This document shows positions 60,047-64,000 of a stretch of DNA of 64,000 nt, in pieces. The position numbers and the translations under genes are program-made. Below the pieces are notes generated by a model. The model saw only the letters and a list, made by a program, of their open reading frames with translations, made no database searches and had not been told where the DNA came from. The stretch's first letter is position 1, and the number at the start of each line of letters is the position of its first letter. The stretch comes from Deinococcus aerophilus (GTDB lineage: Bacteria > Deinococcota > Deinococci > Deinococcales > Deinococcaceae), in NCBI RefSeq assembly GCF_014647075.1, contig NZ_BMOM01000006.1:104698-168697 (forward strand). Reading direction: 5' to 3'.

Positions 60047-60403
60047 ATGGGTCTAGGCGGCGCAGATCAGCGGTTTTCAGAGGAATTTGAGGAGGGGGTG
60101 CGCCGGTTTGGCGCCGGACAGTGGTGGGAAGCCCACGAGGCCTGGGAGGACCCGTGGAGGACGGCGCACGGGCAGGAGCGTGACTTTCTTCAGGCCCTGA
60201 TCCTGCTCGCGGCGGCGCTGCACAAACGCTGGCACCACGGCAGCCTGACGCACCGCAACTTCTACAAGGCCGAGGTGTATCTGGACCGCCTGCCCGCCGA
60301 GTACGCGGGGGTAGACCTCGCCCGGCTGCGGGCCGAGGTGTGGAGTGCGCTGCACGATGCGGCGCAGCGTCCCCAGGTGCGGCCCGCCTCCCCCCCCGCG
60401 TAG
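60047..60403 (+). CDS. DUF309 domain protein
   Basis: The product is 118 aa. It matches the DUF309 helical fold: FEEGVRRFGAGQWWEAHEAWEDPWR and FLQALILLAAALHKRWHHGSLTHRNFYKAEVYL. The conserved HE and WxxxxH residues suggest metal or ligand binding, but the function is unknown. TAGGGT lies 6 nt before the ATG, so it may be leaderless. Confidence 0.85.
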   Translation: MGLGGADQRFSEEFEEGVRRFGAGQWWEAHEAWEDPWRTAHGQERDFLQALILLAAALHKRWHHGSLTHRNFYKAEVYLDRLPAEYAGVDLARLRAEVWSALHDAAQRPQVRPASPPA

Positions 60404-60502
60404 GGCTGCCCTGCCGGGCCACCGGTCCGCTATGCTGCCGGGGACATTCTGGCCGGCCGCACGGCCCCGGAAGACAATCACCGAACGGGAGACTGATTTC
60501 AG

Positions 60503-61099
60503 ATGGAACGCATTGCACTTTTTATTGACGGGGCCAACGTGTACGCGGCGGCCAAGCGGCTGGGCTGGAACTTCGACCACCGCAAGATCCTGGACCACTT
60601 TGCTGCGGGCGGCACGCTGTACAACGCCTTTTATTACACCGCCGTGCCCACCCCGACCGACGACAAGCAGCGCCGCTTTACCGACGCCCTGACCTACATG
60701 GGCTACACCGTGCGCACCCGCCCGCTGCGCGAAGTCACCGATGAACACGGGGAGGCTTCCCGGCGTGCCAGTCTGGACATTGAGCTGGTCACCGACCTGC
60801 TGACCACCGCCGACCGTTACGACACGGCCGTGCTGCTCACCGGAGACGGTGACTTCGAGCGTCCGGTGGAGGTGCTGCGGGCACGCGGCAAGCGGGTGGT
60901 GGTCGCGAGCATCGCCGAGATGACGAGCTATGAGCTGCGCAATGCCGCCGACGCGTACGTGGACTTTAAGGACATCCGCGAACACGTGGAACGCCCCGGT
61001 TACCGGCTGCCCAGCGAGCAGCGCACCGCCGAGGGACGCGGCGCAGAAACGCGGCCTTTCTATGTCACGGCCGCGCTGGGCGAGGGCCATGACCGCTGA
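60503..61099 (+). CDS. NYN-domain (LabA/DUF88-like) protein
   Basis: The product is 198 aa. It has a PIN-like nuclease fold: the N-terminal IALFIDGANVYAAAKRLG, the middle SLDIELVTDLLT with acidic residues, and TAVLLTGDGDFERPVEVLRARGKRVVVAS. The conserved aspartates (FIDGAN, LDIELVTD, TGDGDF) are intact, so metal-dependent RNase activity is plausible. The stop overlaps plsX by 11 nt. TATGCT near 60432 is a possible -10 box. Confidence 0.88.
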   Translation: MERIALFIDGANVYAAAKRLGWNFDHRKILDHFAAGGTLYNAFYYTAVPTPTDDKQRRFTDALTYMGYTVRTRPLREVTDEHGEASRRASLDIELVTDLLTTADRYDTAVLLTGDGDFERPVEVLRARGKRVVVASIAEMTSYELRNAADAYVDFKDIREHVERPGYRLPSEQRTAEGRGAETRPFYVTAALGEGHDR

Positions 61100-62105
61100 A
61101 GCGCCGGCGGGGCTGCCGATCGCGCTGGACGCGGTGGGCGGGGACCACGGCGCACCGCCGAACGTCGAGGGCGCGGTGCTGGCGGCCCGGGCCGGGGTGA
61201 GCGTGCTGCTCGTGGGCGAGCGGGTGGCGCTGCACGCCGAGCTGGGCAGGTATCCGGGCAGCTCGGCGTTGCCGCTGGAGGTCGTGGACGCCCCGGACGT
61301 CATTGGCATGGACGAACATGCCAGCGACGTGCGTGGCCGGACCGAGGCGAGCATCAACGTATGTACCCGGCTGGTCAAGGAGGGCCGCGCCGCCGCCGCC
61401 GTCAGCATGGGCCACAGCGGAGCGACCATGGCCTCGGCGCTGCTCACACTGGGACGCATCAAGGGTGTGGAACGTCCGGCCATCCTGACCCACCTGCCCG
61501 CCCGCGGCGGCATGACCACCCTGCTGGACGTGGGGGCCAATGCCGATGTCAAGGCCAGTTACCTCGCGCAGTGGGCGCGGCTGGCGACGGTGTACCTCAA
61601 GGTGCTGGAGGGCCGTGAGGAACCCACCGTGGGCCTGTTGTCCATCGGTGAAGAGGACCACAAGGGCAGCGCCCTGGTGCTTGAGGCCCACGCCCTGTTG
61701 CGTGGCCTGCACGGACACGGCATCAACTTTCATGGCAACGTGGAGGGCCGGGATATTTTTCTGGGCACCACCGACATCGTCGTGACCGACGGATTTACCG
61801 GCAACGTGGTGCTGAAGCTGGCGGAGGGCGAGGCCAAGGTGCTGTTCGGGTGGGTGCGCGACGCCCTGAAGAGTTCCCTGAAGTCCAAAATGGGCGGCCT
61901 GCTCGTGCGCGGCGCGCTGCGCGGCCTGGCCGAGCGCATGGACCCCAGCACCTACGGAGCGAGCATTCTGGTCGGGGTGCGCGGTCTGGCCTTCATCGGC
62001 CACGGCAGCGCCGACGCCCAGGCGGTCAAGAATGCCCTGCTGCGGGCCGACCGGGCCTACCAGGGCCGGCTGGTGCCCCGGCTGGAGGCGGCCTTCGGCG
62101 ACTGA
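61089..62105 (+). CDS. plsX: Phosphate acyltransferase PlsX
   Basis: The enzyme (338 aa) turns acyl-ACP and phosphate into acyl-phosphate, the first step of phospholipid synthesis in the PlsX/PlsY route. It has the family start PIALDAVGGDHGAPPNVEGAV, MGHSGATMASAL, DVGANADVKASYLAQWARL, FHGNVEGRDIF and VTDGFTGNVVLKLAEG. The ATG at 61089 lies inside the end of the NYN gene. Confidence 0.95.
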   Translation: MTAEAPAGLPIALDAVGGDHGAPPNVEGAVLAARAGVSVLLVGERVALHAELGRYPGSSALPLEVVDAPDVIGMDEHASDVRGRTEASINVCTRLVKEGRAAAAVSMGHSGATMASALLTLGRIKGVERPAILTHLPARGGMTTLLDVGANADVKASYLAQWARLATVYLKVLEGREEPTVGLLSIGEEDHKGSALVLEAHALLRGLHGHGINFHGNVEGRDIFLGTTDIVVTDGFTGNVVLKLAEGEAKVLFGWVRDALKSSLKSKMGGLLVRGALRGLAERMDPSTYGASILVGVRGLAFIGHGSADAQAVKNALLRADRAYQGRLVPRLEAAFGD

Positions 62106-62176
62106 GCGGGCCTACCCGACTCCGCACCCCGGCGTTTTTCCTGCAGCGCTCACCTGCTTATGAGAGATTGGGCGCC

Positions 62177-63361
62177 ATGTTGCACGCTTTGCAAGTTCAA
62201 TTGATCAAACCTGAGGTGTGGGTGGGGCTGGCCCTGTCCCTTCTGATCGCCTACGCGCTGTACCGGGCCGGAGGAGCGCTGCTGCGTTTGCTGCACGGCA
62301 CACTGGGCAACCGCTTCTTCGTGGCCCTGAAGGTGGTGTGGCTGCTGGTCATCGTGGTGGGGTGGCTGGCGGTCGCCACGCGCGTCGTGTACCTGCCCGA
62401 CGTACCGGTGCTGTTTTCGCTGGGCCAGGATGTCGTGACCGGCTTCCGGAACACCGCCGGACAGTCCGTCGTCATCATCGCGCTCGCGCTGATCGCGTGG
62501 AATCTGGTCGGTACCTTCAGCAACCGCATCGTGACCAACGGCGAGGAATTCAGCCGCCGCAGCGTGCGGGTACAGACCCTCAAGGGCGTGCTGGAAAGCA
62601 CCCTCAAGGTCATCATCATCATCATCAGCTTGATCGCAGGACTGCAGGCGCTGGGGTTGAACGCTACGAGCCTGCTCGCCGGGGTCTCGGTGCTGGGTCT
62701 GGCGGTGGGGTTTGGTGCCCAGAGCCTGATCAAGGACGTGTTCACCGGATTTTTCATCCTGCTGGAGGACCAGTACGGGGTGGGGGACGTGATCACGGTC
62801 AACAGCGGCACCCTCAGCGGCGGCGTGGAGCGCGTCAACCTGCGCGTGACCGCCCTGCGCGCCCTAGACGGCACCGTCCACATCATTCCCAACGGACAGA
62901 TCAACACCGTCAGCGTGAGCAGCAAGGACTGGAGCCGGGTGGTCGCCACCGTGGACGTGACCTACAACGCGAACATCAACGACGCGCTGCGCGTGCTTAA
63001 AGAGGTCAGCGAGGAGCTGTACGCCGACGGCGAGTGGCGGCGCTACTTTCTGGAGGAACCCGAGATTCAGGGGGTCACGCAACTCGCCCCGGACGGCGTG
63101 ACCCTGCGGGCGCTGTTCAAGGTGTTGCCCAAGAGCCAGTACGCCGTGGGCCGGGAATTCAACCGCCGCATCAAGATCGCCATGGATCAGGCCGGCATCG
63201 AGATTCCCTTCCCTCAGCGCAGCCTGAATTTTGGCGGCTCACCCATCGAGATCCGTCTGACCCGGGAGCCTTCGGAACGTGCCTCTCTGAATCAGGACCG
63301 CACCAGTGCTCCCGTCCGGCCCAGCGAGACCCGCGATCCCGACGATGAGGACCGGGGGTAA
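62177..63361 (+). CDS. MscS-family mechanosensitive channel
   Basis: The product is 394 aa. It has about five hydrophobic segments; the last forms the pore-lining helix SLLAGVSVLGLAVGFGAQSLIKDVFTGFFILLEDQYGVGDVI with the glycine/alanine pattern of MscS TM3. The beta domain region follows (HIIPNGQINTVSVSSKDWSR). A disordered charged tail of about 45 residues ends the protein. It releases solutes on osmotic downshift. Confidence 0.92.
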   Translation: MLHALQVQLIKPEVWVGLALSLLIAYALYRAGGALLRLLHGTLGNRFFVALKVVWLLVIVVGWLAVATRVVYLPDVPVLFSLGQDVVTGFRNTAGQSVVIIALALIAWNLVGTFSNRIVTNGEEFSRRSVRVQTLKGVLESTLKVIIIIISLIAGLQALGLNATSLLAGVSVLGLAVGFGAQSLIKDVFTGFFILLEDQYGVGDVITVNSGTLSGGVERVNLRVTALRALDGTVHIIPNGQINTVSVSSKDWSRVVATVDVTYNANINDALRVLKEVSEELYADGEWRRYFLEEPEIQGVTQLAPDGVTLRALFKVLPKSQYAVGREFNRRIKIAMDQAGIEIPFPQRSLNFGGSPIEIRLTREPSERASLNQDRTSAPVRPSETRDPDDEDRG

Positions 63362-63368
63362 GCGCTCC

Positions 63369-63371
<3 letters not shown>
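63346..63371. terminator. Small hairpin between mscS and ftsH
   Basis: TGAGGA (63346-63351) and TCCTCA (63366-63371) flank 14 nt, overlapping the mscS stop and the ftsH end. It is weak. Confidence 0.35.

Positions 63372-64000
<629 letters not shown>

Noticed and set aside
60077..61552. 491-codon minus-strand frame opposite the DUF309, NYN and plsX genes
   Set aside because: Three recognisable genes lie on the other strand, and the frame has no motif or ribosome site.

Overview
The window is a GC-rich, densely coded bacterial chromosome segment that looks like Deinococcus. The evidence is the close match of UvrA, IF-1, RpoA and the ribosomal proteins to the Deinococcus-Thermus type, an HspR-type (HAIR) operator over the clpB promoter, side-by-side type I and type III glutamine synthetases, and many leaderless genes in which a TANNNT -10 box sits 5-8 nt before the start codon. 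I see no phage, insertion sequence, CRISPR array, tRNA or rRNA. Most of the window is core metabolism and housekeeping, and I found no obvious new multi-gene system.

Layout. 87-12475 holds a System I cytochrome c maturation set on the minus strand: ccdA-ccmA-ccmB (12475-10371) and ccmC-D-E-F-G-H plus a TPR-cytochrome c fusion (5599-87). The halves are separated by a plus-strand SARP/BTAD-type regulator (7885-10350) and a divergent secreted subtilisin-like lipoprotein (7686-5872). 12537-21195 holds a thioredoxin-fold secreted protein, a response regulator-PBP1 pair, mnmA, and a minus-strand run of a 2-hydroxyacid dehydrogenase, a GNAT acetyltransferase, a CysQ/IMPase phosphatase, endonuclease III and a DedA protein. 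21365-28979 runs on the plus strand: rpmE, tdk, a GGDEF protein, uvrA with a coupled membrane protein, and a DsbA/DsbB-like pair. 28995-33070 holds an SDR enzyme, etfBA, an outer-membrane barrel candidate and a CMD-family protein. 33293-40297 holds clpC, a DUF2087 gene with radA, and convergent clpB.

40471-48944 holds a CrtC/AttH-like lipoprotein, a complete branched-chain amino acid ABC transporter (livF-G-M-H plus a binding protein), and glnA (GSI). GSIII diverges from glnA at 49332. 51683-54980 holds an AAC(3)-family acetyltransferase and two different ferredoxin/flavodoxin-NADP reductases. 55323-58785 is the alpha-operon segment infA-rpmJ-rpsM-rpsK-rpsD-rpoA-rplQ. 58918-64000 holds a small hydrolase, thioredoxin, a DUF309 protein, an NYN protein overlapping plsX, an MscS-family channel, and the C-terminal part of ftsH, which runs off the window end.

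Functional themes are heme and thiol chemistry (Ccm, CcdA, DsbA/B, thioredoxins), protein quality control (ClpB, ClpC, FtsH), DNA repair (UvrA, RadA, endonuclease III) and nitrogen assimilation (Liv, GSI, GSIII). The most useful non-coding signals are the clpB HAIR element, the recurrent leaderless promoters, a long palindrome before ccmC, an inverted repeat between the two glutamine synthetase genes, a folded leader before rpsD, and a possible start-codon switch before the barrel gene at 31917.
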